Shown in pieces: positions 25,831 through 34,523 of a stretch of DNA of 64,000 nt. The first letter of the stretch is position 1, and each line of letters begins with the position of its first letter. The translations under genes were made by a program, and so were the position numbers. A model generated the notes under the pieces. The model was not told the origin of the DNA and made no database searches. It worked only from the letters and a program-made list of their open reading frames with translations. This stretch comes from Chryseobacterium sp. KLBC 52. GTDB taxonomy: Bacteria > Bacteroidota > Bacteroidia > Flavobacteriales > Weeksellaceae. The DNA lies in the NCBI RefSeq assembly GCF_003347605.1, contig NZ_QDFZ01000022.1:19762-83761 (forward strand), in the 5' to 3' direction.

Positions 25831-27159
25831 ATGAAGACTACCTCTTTCAAAACAGCAATTGCGTTGTTTTCCTTATTAGGACTTATGGAGAAATTAGAAG
25901 CCCAGAAAAAAAATGATTTTAATAATCCCGGATTGACTCATTATTTCAATGAAGATCACTCAAGATATATTTCCTTTAGCGGATATGCAGAATTGTGGGC
26001 CAGATATACCCAGCTTAACCCTGGAAGCCTTGTCAATAACGAAGCAAAATCGGATCTGTCTGACCTTTCACTTCGAAGAGTTCGTGTAAAAATGACTTAT
26101 AAGCCTACAGAAAAGCTGATGTTTGTATTGCAGGGAGGAACTACCAACGTGAATGTCAATGCAAAAGGAAGTAATTATTTTGACCTTCTGGATGCCTACG
26201 CTGAATATGCTTTTAATGATAAAATTGCTTTTGGTGCAGGACGTTCTACATGGCGCGGACTCTCAAGATTTACTACAGGACCTTTGAATACGCTGTTATA
26301 CGACCTGCCGGCTTACGCAACCTCCAATGCGGGAACAACAGATTATACCGTAAGGGAATTGAGTGCCTATATTAAAGGACAGCTCGGAAGATTTGATTAC
26401 CGTCTGGTAGTGGCTGATCCTTATACCATGGCAACTTCTGATCCGAAACTGAATGTAGCTTCCTTTAGTAAAAACTCCCCCGGAAAAGACTTTTCAGGAT
26501 ATTTCAGATATGCTTTTTTAGATAAAGAGAATATTTCTACACCTTTTAATTCCGGAACCTATATAGGAAAAAAGAATGTATTGAGCCTCGGTGCAGGATT
26601 TGATTACATTCACAATGCATTATGGCATCTGGATGCCTGTAAAAATGTAGTGAATGATGATATGAAAAGCTTTGCAGTAGATTTATTTTATGATGCACCA
26701 CTGAATAAAGAAAAAGGAACGTCAATAAGTGCATATGGAATGGCAATGCATAACGACTATGGGCCTAATTATATCCGGTATGTAGGAACGAATAATCCTG
26801 CTACTTCTGTAGATGCTACACAAGCAAGTCTGAATGGAGCAGGAAATGCAATGCCTGTTATCGGAACCGGGAATACCTATTATGTACAACTGGGAGGAAC
26901 CCTGCCTTATCTGGATAAAGAAAAGAAAAACCTGCAGCTTCAGCCTGCTGTAGGAGTGCAGCTGTCAGATCTGAAAGGACTTCATGATAATGCTGTGATC
27001 TATGATGCAGGAATATCTCTGCTGATGAACGGAATGTCTTCCCGTTTAACCTTTGACGCTCAGAACAGACCTGTTTATATCAATGACCCTTCAAACAATG
27101 CCGTAGTTTCAGACCGGAAATGGCAGTTTGTCCTTAAATACAGAATAGATTTTAATTAA
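25831..27159 (+). CDS. Outer-membrane porin (OprO/OprP-like)
   Basis: A 442-residue beta-barrel protein with signal peptide MKTTSFKTAIALFSLLGLMEKLEAQ. The barrel begins SFSGYAELWARYTQ and carries SLRRVRVKMTYKPTEKLMFVLQGG, a pattern of phosphate-selective or DcaP-type porins; the last strand ends WQFVLKYRIDFN with a terminal aromatic-rich segment. Substrate specificity cannot be read from sequence. It is the first gene of an operon with a Dabb protein and a cupin, 11 and 21 bases apart, and is divergent from the two-component system that probably regulates it. Confidence 0.75.
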   Translation: MKTTSFKTAIALFSLLGLMEKLEAQKKNDFNNPGLTHYFNEDHSRYISFSGYAELWARYTQLNPGSLVNNEAKSDLSDLSLRRVRVKMTYKPTEKLMFVLQGGTTNVNVNAKGSNYFDLLDAYAEYAFNDKIAFGAGRSTWRGLSRFTTGPLNTLLYDLPAYATSNAGTTDYTVRELSAYIKGQLGRFDYRLVVADPYTMATSDPKLNVASFSKNSPGKDFSGYFRYAFLDKENISTPFNSGTYIGKKNVLSLGAGFDYIHNALWHLDACKNVVNDDMKSFAVDLFYDAPLNKEKGTSISAYGMAMHNDYGPNYIRYVGTNNPATSVDATQASLNGAGNAMPVIGTGNTYYVQLGGTLPYLDKEKKNLQLQPAVGVQLSDLKGLHDNAVIYDAGISLLMNGMSSRLTFDAQNRPVYINDPSNNAVVSDRKWQFVLKYRIDFN

Positions 27160-27170
27160 AATAAATAACA

Positions 27171-27590
27171 ATGGAAAGAAGAAAATTTTTATTCCGCTCA
27201 GTCCAGGCTTCTGCTTTGCTGCTGATCTCAGGAAATATGTTTGCGTCTGCTTTACCCATGTTTAATCCTAAAAAAAAGAAAAAAGTGTACTTCCATTATT
27301 TGTTGTTCTGGCTTAGAAAAGACCTTTCCGGGCCTGAGGTAAAAGAATTTGAAAATTTTTTTGAAGGCCTTAAAAAGCTTCCTTATCAGAAGAATCTCCG
27401 TTACGGAAAACCGGCAGCTTCCAGCCCGAGAAGTGTTTTAGACAGCACATTTACTTATAATGCTTGTATGGAGTTCGATAGCCTGGAAGAACTTGAAGCA
27501 TATGGAAAACTTCCTGAGCATCTTGCTTTGGTTCAGAAATATAAACCATTCTTTGAAAGAATGCTGGTTTATGATACTGTTTATAATTAA
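27171..27590 (+). CDS. Exported Dabb (stress-responsive A/B barrel) protein
   Basis: A 139-residue small protein. The N terminus MERRKFLFRSVQASALLLISG has a twin-arginine-like signal (ERRKFLF). The mature part has the Dabb fold: KVYFHYLLFWLRKDLSGPEV at its start and EHLALVQKYKPFFERMLVYD at the end, with the conserved His early and the F..L...Y pattern. Dabb proteins form dimeric alpha/beta barrels; roles range from unknown stress proteins to polyketide cyclases. Export by Tat is inferred from the two arginines. It sits between the porin and the cupin. Confidence 0.75.
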   Translation: MERRKFLFRSVQASALLLISGNMFASALPMFNPKKKKKVYFHYLLFWLRKDLSGPEVKEFENFFEGLKKLPYQKNLRYGKPAASSPRSVLDSTFTYNACMEFDSLEELEAYGKLPEHLALVQKYKPFFERMLVYDTVYN

Positions 27591-27611
27591 AAATAAAAAA
27601 TTAAATTTATA

Positions 27612-28091
27612 ATGAAAAATATCATTAAGGGCTTAAGCCTTGTTTTAGTAGTAAGTACTGTAGGATTTATGAATGCACAACACAAAAACCATAAAAATGT
27701 AAGTGTCACTTCGGAGACCTCCACTGAGTTTATTCCTGCTATAAGACTAATCAACAATCCTGACGGATCATGTACTTTTGAGAAAGGGAAAATCCCCACT
27801 CTTAAACATATGAATACCACAACATTCTGGATGAGCAATAAAACGGAGGAATGGGAAAAAAATGCACATCCGGCTCCCAGAAGACAATATGTGATTACCA
27901 TCAAGGGCAATATAAGATTTAAAGTAACAGATGGTTCTACTTTTATGATTAAACCGGGAGTGGTTCTTCTTGCAGAAGACCTTAAAGGAACTGGTCACAG
28001 CTGGGATATGGTGAAAAGCAAAGAATGGGAGAGACTCTATATTCCGATTGCTGAAAATGCCGATGATTTTTTTATCCCGGATGCTCAATAG
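27612..28091 (+). CDS. Exported cupin-like protein
   Basis: A 159-residue protein with a signal peptide ending FMNAQ. A cupin-like beta-barrel is suggested by PRRQYVITIKGNIRFKVTDG and FMIKPGVVLLAEDLKGTGHSWD; one His (GHSW) could bind metal, but the classic cupin HxH motif is not evident. Third gene of the porin-Dabb-cupin operon, 21 bases after the Dabb gene. Together they suggest import and handling of a small ligand in the periplasm. Function not known. Confidence 0.65.
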   Translation: MKNIIKGLSLVLVVSTVGFMNAQHKNHKNVSVTSETSTEFIPAIRLINNPDGSCTFEKGKIPTLKHMNTTTFWMSNKTEEWEKNAHPAPRRQYVITIKGNIRFKVTDGSTFMIKPGVVLLAEDLKGTGHSWDMVKSKEWERLYIPIAENADDFFIPDAQ

Positions 28092-28137
28092 TTACAAGTC
28101 AATCTCTTTATAAGGGGTATATAATTCGTTATGTTTG

Positions 28138-28163
28138 AAGCAGTCAGTTTTGACTGCTTTTTT
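28138..28163 (+). terminator. Terminator, AAGCAGTCA type
   Basis: AAGCAGTCA and TGACTGCTT (9-bp stem) with a GTTT loop and a T-tract. The stem matches that at 23511-23535. Confidence 0.8.
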
Positions 28164-28174
28164 CTTTTGAAGAA

Positions 28175-29299
28175 TTATTGTAGAAATTCTTTAATAACAG
28201 CTCTGGCTTCCTCAATGCTATTGCTGATTCGTGCAATTATTTTTCCGTTTTCATCGATGATGAAATGAAGAGGATAGCTTGTAGCATTCACTTTTTTTTG
28301 GAAGTCTTTGTTTACATCAAAAAAGTTCATCCAATCCGCATTATTTTTCTTTAAAATATTCCTGGCAACCTCCATTCTATTGGGTTTTTGCTCGTCTGTA
28401 ATTGTAATGAAGTTTACATTTTGACCTTTATATTCATGATACAGATTCACAATTTCAGGCATACCTTTTATGCAAGGGGCGCAAGTCGTTGACCAATAAT
28501 CAATAAAGGTTAATTTATATTTCTTAAAATCTTCCGAAGTCAGTTTATTCCCCTTTTCAAAATAAATGTCAGGTATTTTTTGTCCAATGGATGTAGATTG
28601 TTCTGCGTTTAAACGGGCTTCAACACCTTTGTATAATACGTTTTGTTTAAATTTTGCGGAAAATAAATTTAAGTTTTTCAAATAAGCAGGATGGTAATCG
28701 TTAAGAGTATAATCATTCACAATTTCCCATAATGCAACATACGAATTGGGATTTTTCCTGATGTATTCTCCTAAAAATTCCTGTTTTTTGTCTATATTGA
28801 TCAAGCTATCACTTTGATAGGGATTTTTTGATTTTATATAAAACGGTTCCAATGATTTTTGTAAAATCTTATATTCTCTGTTGGTAGGGGAGTCTATATT
28901 AAGTTCTACATTATTAAAGTCTTTGGGTAAATCAATTTTATATTTTCCTCCTTCTAAGAAAAATACTTTTGTACTATAACCCGCTTTACCGTTCTTTCCC
29001 ATATAACCAAAAGCTACTGGTTGAGGGTATTCTATAAAACCATGGACAATATTTTCCTTTTGAATTTTAAAATAATAAATGGAATGAGCCATCCTGAGCT
29101 TTTTTCCAAAATCAGAAATATTGTTGTTCGTCTGTATTTTAAAAGTATAAAGGTCTCCAAATCCTTTTCTCGTCGAAGGAGCTCCCAGCATAAGGCTGTC
29201 ATTAATGTATGAATCTGAACGGAGGTCAATTTCAAAATTATTCTGAGAATAAATACAATTTGAAATGAGCATCAATAGTGCATAGAAAAGTTTCTTCAT
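28175..29299 (-). CDS. TlpA/ResA-like thiol-disulfide oxidoreductase
   Basis: A 374-residue exported thioredoxin-like protein. Signal peptide about residues 1-19 (a cysteine at 15 is unlikely to be lipidated). A DUF4369-like N-terminal domain of about 220 residues is followed by a thioredoxin fold with the CxxC site in STTCAPCIKGMPEI (Cys273, Cys276) and a cis-Pro loop (TSYPLHFIIDENGKIIARIS). It is the Bacteroidota type with a long N-terminal domain, likely a periplasmic disulfide reductase. Monocistronic. Confidence 0.88.
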   Translation of the reverse strand: MKKLFYALLMLISNCIYSQNNFEIDLRSDSYINDSLMLGAPSTRKGFGDLYTFKIQTNNNISDFGKKLRMAHSIYYFKIQKENIVHGFIEYPQPVAFGYMGKNGKAGYSTKVFFLEGGKYKIDLPKDFNNVELNIDSPTNREYKILQKSLEPFYIKSKNPYQSDSLINIDKKQEFLGEYIRKNPNSYVALWEIVNDYTLNDYHPAYLKNLNLFSAKFKQNVLYKGVEARLNAEQSTSIGQKIPDIYFEKGNKLTSEDFKKYKLTFIDYWSTTCAPCIKGMPEIVNLYHEYKGQNVNFITITDEQKPNRMEVARNILKKNNADWMNFFDVNKDFQKKVNATSYPLHFIIDENGKIIARISNSIEEARAVIKEFLQ

Positions 29300-29344
29300 A
29301 AAATATGTTGTAGGGGAACTAACTTACAAAAACTTTCATACATA

Positions 29345-29374
29345 AAAAATCCCTGTGCTTTAAAAACACAGGGA
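29345..29374 (-). terminator. Terminator after fabF
   Basis: On the minus strand TCCCTGTG and CACAGGGA form an 8-bp stem with a 9-base loop, then TTTTTTATG. It lies 69 bases past the fabF stop. Confidence 0.7.
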
Positions 29375-29443
29375 CTGTCAATATTTTTATTAAAGATCTT
29401 CCGGTATTTCTCCTCTTGGTTAAGGAAGAATCTGTTTTAAAGA

Positions 29444-30685
29444 TTAAGAAAATTTCTTGAAAACAACAGTTGCATTGTGTCCTCCGAATCCAAAGGCATT
29501 ACTCAACGCAAAATTGATGTTTTTTTCTTTTGCTTCTCCGAAAACAATATTGATATCCTGAGGAATATTCTCATCAATACTGTGAAGATTGATTGTTGGA
29601 GGAATAATTCCATTCTGAATAGCCTTGATTGAAAGAATGGCTTCCACCGCTCCGGCAGCCCCCAATAAGTGCCCGGTCATGGATTTAGTGGCACTGATAT
29701 CAAGGTTTTTACTTCCTTTAAATGCTTTATTAATGGCTGTTAATTCAATCATATCTCCTAATGGTGTTGAAGTAGCATGAGGGTTAATATAATCAATATC
29801 TTCCATATTCGCTCCTGCTTCTTTCACGGCCAGTTGCATTGCTTTGATGGCTCCTGCTCCTTCCGGATGGGGTGCTGTCATATGATAAGCATCTGCCGTC
29901 ATGGCGGCTCCGGCCAATTCTGCATAGATTTTTGCTCCTCTGGCAACAGCGTGTTCATATTCTTCAAGTACCAGAGCTCCTGCACCTTCACCCATTACAA
30001 AACCATCTCTGTCTGCATCATAAGGACGGCTCGCGCTAGCAAAGTCATCATTTCTTGTAGACATGGCTTTCATAATAGAGAATCCTCCAATGGATGCCGG
30101 AGTAATAGCTGCTTCGGAACCACCGCTGATGATTACTTTGGCTTTTCCAAGGCGGATATAGTTGAAGGCATCCATCAATGCTGTATTTCCTGTAGCACAC
30201 GCAGAAACCGTTGTATAATTGATTCCCTGAAGCCCATATTTCATGGAAATCATTCCCGAAGCCATATTGGCAATAAACTTCGGTACAAAGAACGGATTGA
30301 AACGGGGCGTTCCGTCTCCGGCAGCGAAATCCATTACTTCTTTTTCAAAAGTCCACATTCCTCCCTGTCCTGTTCCCCAGATCACTCCTGTATCAAAAGG
30401 ATCCATTTTTTCAAGTTCCAGTCCGGAATCCTGAATGGCTTCTGATGAGGCATACATGGCATATTGTGTAAACAAATCACTTCTCTTGATTTCATTATGA
30501 TTCAGATATACTTTAGGATCAAAGTCTTTTACCTCACAGGCAAAATGAACTTTAAATTTTTCCGTATCGAAATGGGTAATGAGTCCAGCTCCGCTAACTC
30601 CTTTAATACTGTTTTGCCAAAAATCTTCAACATTATTCCCTAAAGGTGTCACAGCACCTAATCCTGTAATGACAACTCTCTTCAT
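29444..30685 (-). CDS. fabF: Beta-ketoacyl-ACP synthase II
   Basis: A 413-residue fatty-acid elongation enzyme (KAS II). The active-site cysteine is Cys163 in VSACATGNTAL; the two histidines are in NPHATSTPLGD and KSMTGHLLGAAGAVEA. N-terminal MKRVVITGLGAVTPLGN is canonical. Length is normal. No acpP is next to it, so this may be a second copy or a gene separated from the main fab locus. It is the only gene on its transcript and carries a terminator downstream. Confidence 0.95.
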   Translation of the reverse strand: MKRVVITGLGAVTPLGNNVEDFWQNSIKGVSGAGLITHFDTEKFKVHFACEVKDFDPKVYLNHNEIKRSDLFTQYAMYASSEAIQDSGLELEKMDPFDTGVIWGTGQGGMWTFEKEVMDFAAGDGTPRFNPFFVPKFIANMASGMISMKYGLQGINYTTVSACATGNTALMDAFNYIRLGKAKVIISGGSEAAITPASIGGFSIMKAMSTRNDDFASASRPYDADRDGFVMGEGAGALVLEEYEHAVARGAKIYAELAGAAMTADAYHMTAPHPEGAGAIKAMQLAVKEAGANMEDIDYINPHATSTPLGDMIELTAINKAFKGSKNLDISATKSMTGHLLGAAGAVEAILSIKAIQNGIIPPTINLHSIDENIPQDINIVFGEAKEKNINFALSNAFGFGGHNATVVFKKFS

Positions 30686-30882
30686 ATGTAGTTACTATTT
30701 TTAAATAGATTAGACTTTCATGAGATAAACCTTGTTTACCCATGTTTCATTTTAATTACTTCTTTTATCAGCTAATTTTTCCACTGCAATATTATCAATT
30801 TTCTTTCTCTGCAGACGAATATTCCATCATATTATTTAGTGCATAATAAAAGAATCTGTTCTTTTGAATGTATTTTAAACTA

Positions 30883-32151
30883 TTATCTTTCTAAAATCAT
30901 GGTTACTCCTTGTCCACGTGCTGCACAGATGGATATAAACCCTTTTCCACTTCCTTTTTCATGGAGAAGTTTTGCCAGGGTTGCGATAATTCTTCCACCT
31001 GTTGCTGCAAAAGGATGGGCGGCGGCAAGGCTTCCTCCTTTTACATTCAGTTTACTTCTGTCTATTTTTCCGAGAGCTTTTTCCAATCCGAATTTTTGCG
31101 CAAGCTCCTCATTTTCCCAGATTTTTATAGTCGCTAAAACTTGTGCGGCAAATGCTTCGTGAATTTCATAATAATCAAAGTCTGACAAACTCATGCCTGC
31201 TTTTTTAAGCATTCTCTCTGCTGCAAAAACAGGAGCAAGAAGTAAATCCTGTTTATTTTCCACATATTCTATTCCCGCGAGTTCAGAAAAACTGATATAG
31301 GCTAAAACAGGAAGGTTATTGGCTTTTGCCCATTCTTCACTGGCCAGCAAAACTGAGGAAGCACCATCCGTAAATGGTGTTGAATTTCCTGCCGTTAAAG
31401 TTCCGTTCTGTTTATCAAAAGCGGGTTTCAGTTGTGAAAGCTTCTCAATACTACTATCATGTCTCAGGTTATTATCTTTATCTAGACCAAAGGCCGGAGT
31501 AATCATATCATCAAAAAATCCTTCATCATAAGCTTTTGCCATATTCTGGTGGCTTTTTAAGGCTAGTTCATCCTGTTCTTCTCTGGAAATCTTGTAATAT
31601 TTGGCGGTAATTTCTGTATGTTCACCCATAACCAGACCGGTTTTAGGTTCCTGTCCTTTATATGGAATCGGCATCCAGTCTTTCAGTTTCGGGCTTAGCA
31701 GTTGTTTTATTTTTCCAAACGCTGATTTTTCTTTATTCGCTTGTAGAAGTGCTTTTCTTAATCTTGGCGAAGATTCAAATGGAATGTTGCTCATCGCTTC
31801 CACACCGCAGGCAATGCCGCAATCTATCTGGCCCAGGGCAATTTTATTTCCGATATAAATAGCGGCTTCAATTCCTGTATCACATGCCTGTTGAAGATCA
31901 CAAGCAGGTGTTGCAGGGTCAAGAGTGGTATTCATCACCGTTTCTCTGATGAGGTTGCTTTCCGAAATGTGTTTAATCACTGCGCCACCCGCAACTTCTC
32001 CGAGTCGTTTTCCTTTCAAATGATAACGATCTATTAATCCGTTGAGAGAAGCAAGAAGAAGATCCTGATTACCCTGCTCTGAATAAGCAGTATTCATTCT
32101 GGCAAAAGGAATTCTGTTGTATCCTACAATAGCCACTTTTTTTGTTTCCAT
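30883..32151 (-). CDS. Thiolase (acetyl-CoA C-acetyltransferase)
   Basis: A 422-residue thiolase of the FadI/FadA group. The acylated cysteine lies in DLQQACDTGIEAA, the C-terminal catalytic residues in GGSLAAAHPFAATGGR and CAARGQGVTMIL, and NCTPFTDGASSV-type context is present as NSTPFTDGASSVLLA. Family role: either beta-oxidation or acetoacetyl-CoA synthesis; no other beta-oxidation gene is beside it. It follows a TetR regulator by 10 bases on the same strand, so the regulator likely controls it. Confidence 0.88.
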   Translation of the reverse strand: METKKVAIVGYNRIPFARMNTAYSEQGNQDLLLASLNGLIDRYHLKGKRLGEVAGGAVIKHISESNLIRETVMNTTLDPATPACDLQQACDTGIEAAIYIGNKIALGQIDCGIACGVEAMSNIPFESSPRLRKALLQANKEKSAFGKIKQLLSPKLKDWMPIPYKGQEPKTGLVMGEHTEITAKYYKISREEQDELALKSHQNMAKAYDEGFFDDMITPAFGLDKDNNLRHDSSIEKLSQLKPAFDKQNGTLTAGNSTPFTDGASSVLLASEEWAKANNLPVLAYISFSELAGIEYVENKQDLLLAPVFAAERMLKKAGMSLSDFDYYEIHEAFAAQVLATIKIWENEELAQKFGLEKALGKIDRSKLNVKGGSLAAAHPFAATGGRIIATLAKLLHEKGSGKGFISICAARGQGVTMILER

Positions 32152-32161
32152 ATGGTATTAT

Positions 32162-32767
32162 TTATGATGGAAGAATATTGAGTTCATGATCAATCATATC
32201 ACTGACTTTATCTAAAGCGTGGTTTAGAAAACTTTGGTCACCCATTGTTTTTGAGAGCAGAATTCCGCCTTCAATAAGCATGATGAATAGGGAAGCATAT
32301 TGCCCGGCATTGACTTTTTTATCAATTTCCCCTTTACTTTGTCCTTCTGCAATGGCATTTGATATTTTGGTCATCCATTGTTCAAAAGATCTTTTAACCT
32401 GAGTTTTTAAAGCCGGAAAAGAGTCATCAGCTTCTGTTGCAGCATTCATCAATGGACAGCCGCCGTTTGCAAAAACAAACTTCCAGTTTTTTCGGTAAAA
32501 ATCTACAAAAGCATGAAGCTTATCCACTGAAGTTGGATACTCATCACCAAAAGAACGGCTAAGTGTCTTGCTCAATAATCCGGAATTGTATTTGTAAACT
32601 TCAATTGCTACTTCATCTTTGTTTTCAAAATTTCCATAGATGCTGCCTTTTGTAAGACCAGTTGCCAGGGTAATGTCGGACAGCGATGTGGAGATATAAC
32701 CCTTGGTATTAAAAAGGGTTGCTGTTTTCTCGATAATATGCTGTTTCGTTTTTTCTGCCTTAGACAT
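32162..32767 (-). CDS. TetR/AcrR-family transcriptional regulator
   Basis: A 201-residue repressor. N-terminal HTH: IIEKTATLFNTKGYISTSLSDITLATGLTKGSIYGNFENKDEVAIEVYKYN, a classical TetR signature with the YGNFENKDE recognition region. The C-terminal ligand domain (PALKTQVKRSFEQWMTKISN) belongs to the YcdC/LmrA-like type. The thiolase follows after 10 bases. A near-perfect operator palindrome lies 33 bases upstream of the start. Confidence 0.92.
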   Translation of the reverse strand: MSKAEKTKQHIIEKTATLFNTKGYISTSLSDITLATGLTKGSIYGNFENKDEVAIEVYKYNSGLLSKTLSRSFGDEYPTSVDKLHAFVDFYRKNWKFVFANGGCPLMNAATEADDSFPALKTQVKRSFEQWMTKISNAIAEGQSKGEIDKKVNAGQYASLFIMLIEGGILLSKTMGDQSFLNHALDKVSDMIDHELNILPS

Positions 32768-32799
32768 TATAAATGTTTAAATATGATGCAAATATACAA

Positions 32800-32821
32800 A
32801 AATATACCATTCGGTATATTT
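32800..32821. promoter_or_regulatory. TetR-type operator palindrome
   Basis: AAATATACC-ATTC-GGTATATTT: two perfect 9-base arms around a 4-base spacer, upstream of the TetR gene. ATACC....GGTAT sites are typical of TetR-family autoregulation. Binding is inferred. Confidence 0.7.
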
Positions 32822-32862
32822 ATTTGAAAGATTAACTTTTTCAGATATTAGGGTTTTAAGTT

Positions 32863-32876
32863 TTGGCTAAAGCCAA
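32863..32876. repeat. Short GGCT-AGCC palindrome
   Basis: TTGGCTAAAGCCAA. It shares the GGCTAAAGCC centre with the following repeat at 32899 and the form of the one at 13228. Confidence 0.45.
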
Positions 32877-32898
32877 TGGAATTATTTTTAAACAAGAA

Positions 32899-32916
32899 AA
32901 CGGGCTAAAGCCCGTT
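32899..32916. terminator. GGGCTAAAGCCC hairpin, probable osmC terminator
   Basis: AACGGGC-TAAA-GCCCGTT is a perfect 7-bp stem. On the minus strand it is followed by TTCTTG, so it could terminate osmC. It also belongs to the short palindromic repeats with a GGCTAAAGCC centre. Confidence 0.5.
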
Positions 32917-32947
32917 CCTATTGATGTTGATATGCATGCTTTGATTC

Positions 32948-33367
32948 TTAGCTTTCCAAAGTAGCATTCAATGTAATTTCAAAGTTGAATGCTGCGCTTA
33001 CAGGGCATCCTTCTTCTGCAATTTTCGCAAATTTCTGGAACTCTTCTTCTGAGATTCCCGGAACTTTAGCGGTAAGAGTCAGTTCAGATTTTGTAATCTT
33101 TCCGATATTGGGATCAAGGGTAATTACAGAAGTTGTTTTTAATTCTTCAGGGTTGTAACCTGCCTGAGATAATTCTGCATCCAGTTTCATCGTGAAGCAT
33201 CCTGCGTGGGCTGCTGCCAGTAATTCTTCAGGATTCGTACCTACACCATCCGCAAAACGGCTGTTGAAAGAATATTGAGTCTGGTTTAAAGTTGTACTCT
33301 GAGTTGTTAAATGTCCTTTTCCTTCTTTAATGGTACCGTTCCAAACGGCTGTTGCGTTACGTCTCAT
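32948..33367 (-). CDS. osmC: OsmC-family peroxidase
   Basis: A 139-residue organic hydroperoxide reductase. RNATAVWNGTIKEGKGHLTTQS is the OsmC N terminus; the two redox cysteines lie in AHAGCFTMKLDAEL and EEGCPVSAAFN. The second is followed by the usual V-S motif, placing it with OsmC rather than Ohr. It stands alone with its own leader. Role: detoxification of organic peroxides. Confidence 0.92.
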   Translation of the reverse strand: MRRNATAVWNGTIKEGKGHLTTQSTTLNQTQYSFNSRFADGVGTNPEELLAAAHAGCFTMKLDAELSQAGYNPEELKTTSVITLDPNIGKITKSELTLTAKVPGISEEEFQKFAKIAEEGCPVSAAFNFEITLNATLES

Positions 33368-33456
33368 AATGTTTGTTTTTGTATTTAGTATTGTTGTTTG
33401 ATTTTGATGTTACAAAGGTATATCTGTGGCGGGGAGTATTCAATAGATAAAATGAC

Positions 33457-34323
33457 TTAAATATTGTACTTTTTTCCCGTAGAGTAATTTTTTTTGAAAT
33501 TAGCAGGTGTGCTTCCTGTTTTGTTGGTGAAAAGACGATTGAAATAGGCAGGGTCTTCATAGCCAAGATCGTAAGCAATTTCTTTCACAGGTTTATCCGT
33601 ATAAAACAGTAACCTTTTTGCTTCTAATAAGATTCTGTTGATGATAAACTGATTGGGTGAGTCCAGATTTAAATTTTTAAATTTATGGGTTAACGTTTTC
33701 GGAGCTATATGAAGCAGCTCAGCATATTCTGCTACATTATGCTTCTCTCTGAAATGAATTTCCAGATGTCTGCTGAAATCCCGGAAAATATCAAGTTCAC
33801 TGCCTGGTATTCTGAGCGTGTCATTATCCAGATTTTGTTTCTTCCACTTACGGGTAGCCCTGATGATAATCTGTTTTACATAGGTTCTGATCATTTCCTC
33901 TGCGGAAGAATCTTTCCATTCAAGTTCATCCTGAATATTCCGGAACAAACTTTTTATAAGAGAGGTTTCTGAATCATCAAGCTCTACAAAAGGAATTTCA
34001 AATACATTATGGAAGAGAAGTCCGTCGCAAGCCACTTCTTTATCATGGATCTGGATGCAGTAGAAATCACGGTTGTAGAAAAGGAGGATAGACTCATCTT
34101 TTCCTTTTTGGAGGGTCAGATGCTGGTTGGTGAGGAAGAAAAGTGAAGGTTTCTTGGTTTTATAATGAGTAAAGTCTACCGTAAGTTCGTATCCTGAAGG
34201 AATAAAAAATACTTTAATGTCTGTACTGAACCGATTTCCATTGAAATTCTCCAGATTTTCTTCTGAGAATACTTCCAGTCCGAGTCTTTTATAATGATCT
34301 TCAAAAATAAGCTGTTGCGACAT
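33457..34323 (-). CDS. AraC-family transcriptional regulator
   Basis: A 288-residue regulator. The N-terminal part is a cupin-like sensor (FSTDIKVFFIPSGYELTVDFTHYK); residues about 185-288 are the double HTH with IAPKTLTHKFKNLNLDSPNQ and VKEIAYDLGYEDPAYFNRLF, ending KTGSTPANFKKN. No neighbour shows what it regulates; osmC lies 89 bases downstream on the same strand. Confidence 0.9.
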   Translation of the reverse strand: MSQQLIFEDHYKRLGLEVFSEENLENFNGNRFSTDIKVFFIPSGYELTVDFTHYKTKKPSLFFLTNQHLTLQKGKDESILLFYNRDFYCIQIHDKEVACDGLLFHNVFEIPFVELDDSETSLIKSLFRNIQDELEWKDSSAEEMIRTYVKQIIIRATRKWKKQNLDNDTLRIPGSELDIFRDFSRHLEIHFREKHNVAEYAELLHIAPKTLTHKFKNLNLDSPNQFIINRILLEAKRLLFYTDKPVKEIAYDLGYEDPAYFNRLFTNKTGSTPANFKKNYSTGKKYNI

Positions 34324-34523
34324 CCTTTAACTTTAGTTTAAAGATACAAAAAAGCGCGATTTGAGCTGTATTAAATTATTGAACCTATGATTTCTTATGT
34401 TTGATATATAAAATTGAAATAAAATAAATCGGAAATATGTTTTTACATTGATATTATTTTATCATTTTTACAAAGATTTGTATTGTGACCTAATAGTATT
34501 AACCTTTTTTCATAACAGCCTGT

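Noticed and set aside
28175..29299. Lipoprotein reading of the TlpA-like protein (Cys15)
   Set aside because: The residues before Cys15 (LISN) do not fit a lipobox, which needs a small residue at -1, and a signal peptidase I site after SQ is plausible.
29777..30445. A 222-residue plus-strand frame opposite fabF
   Set aside because: Cys/Ser/His-rich translation without domain; the minus strand encodes a complete fabF.
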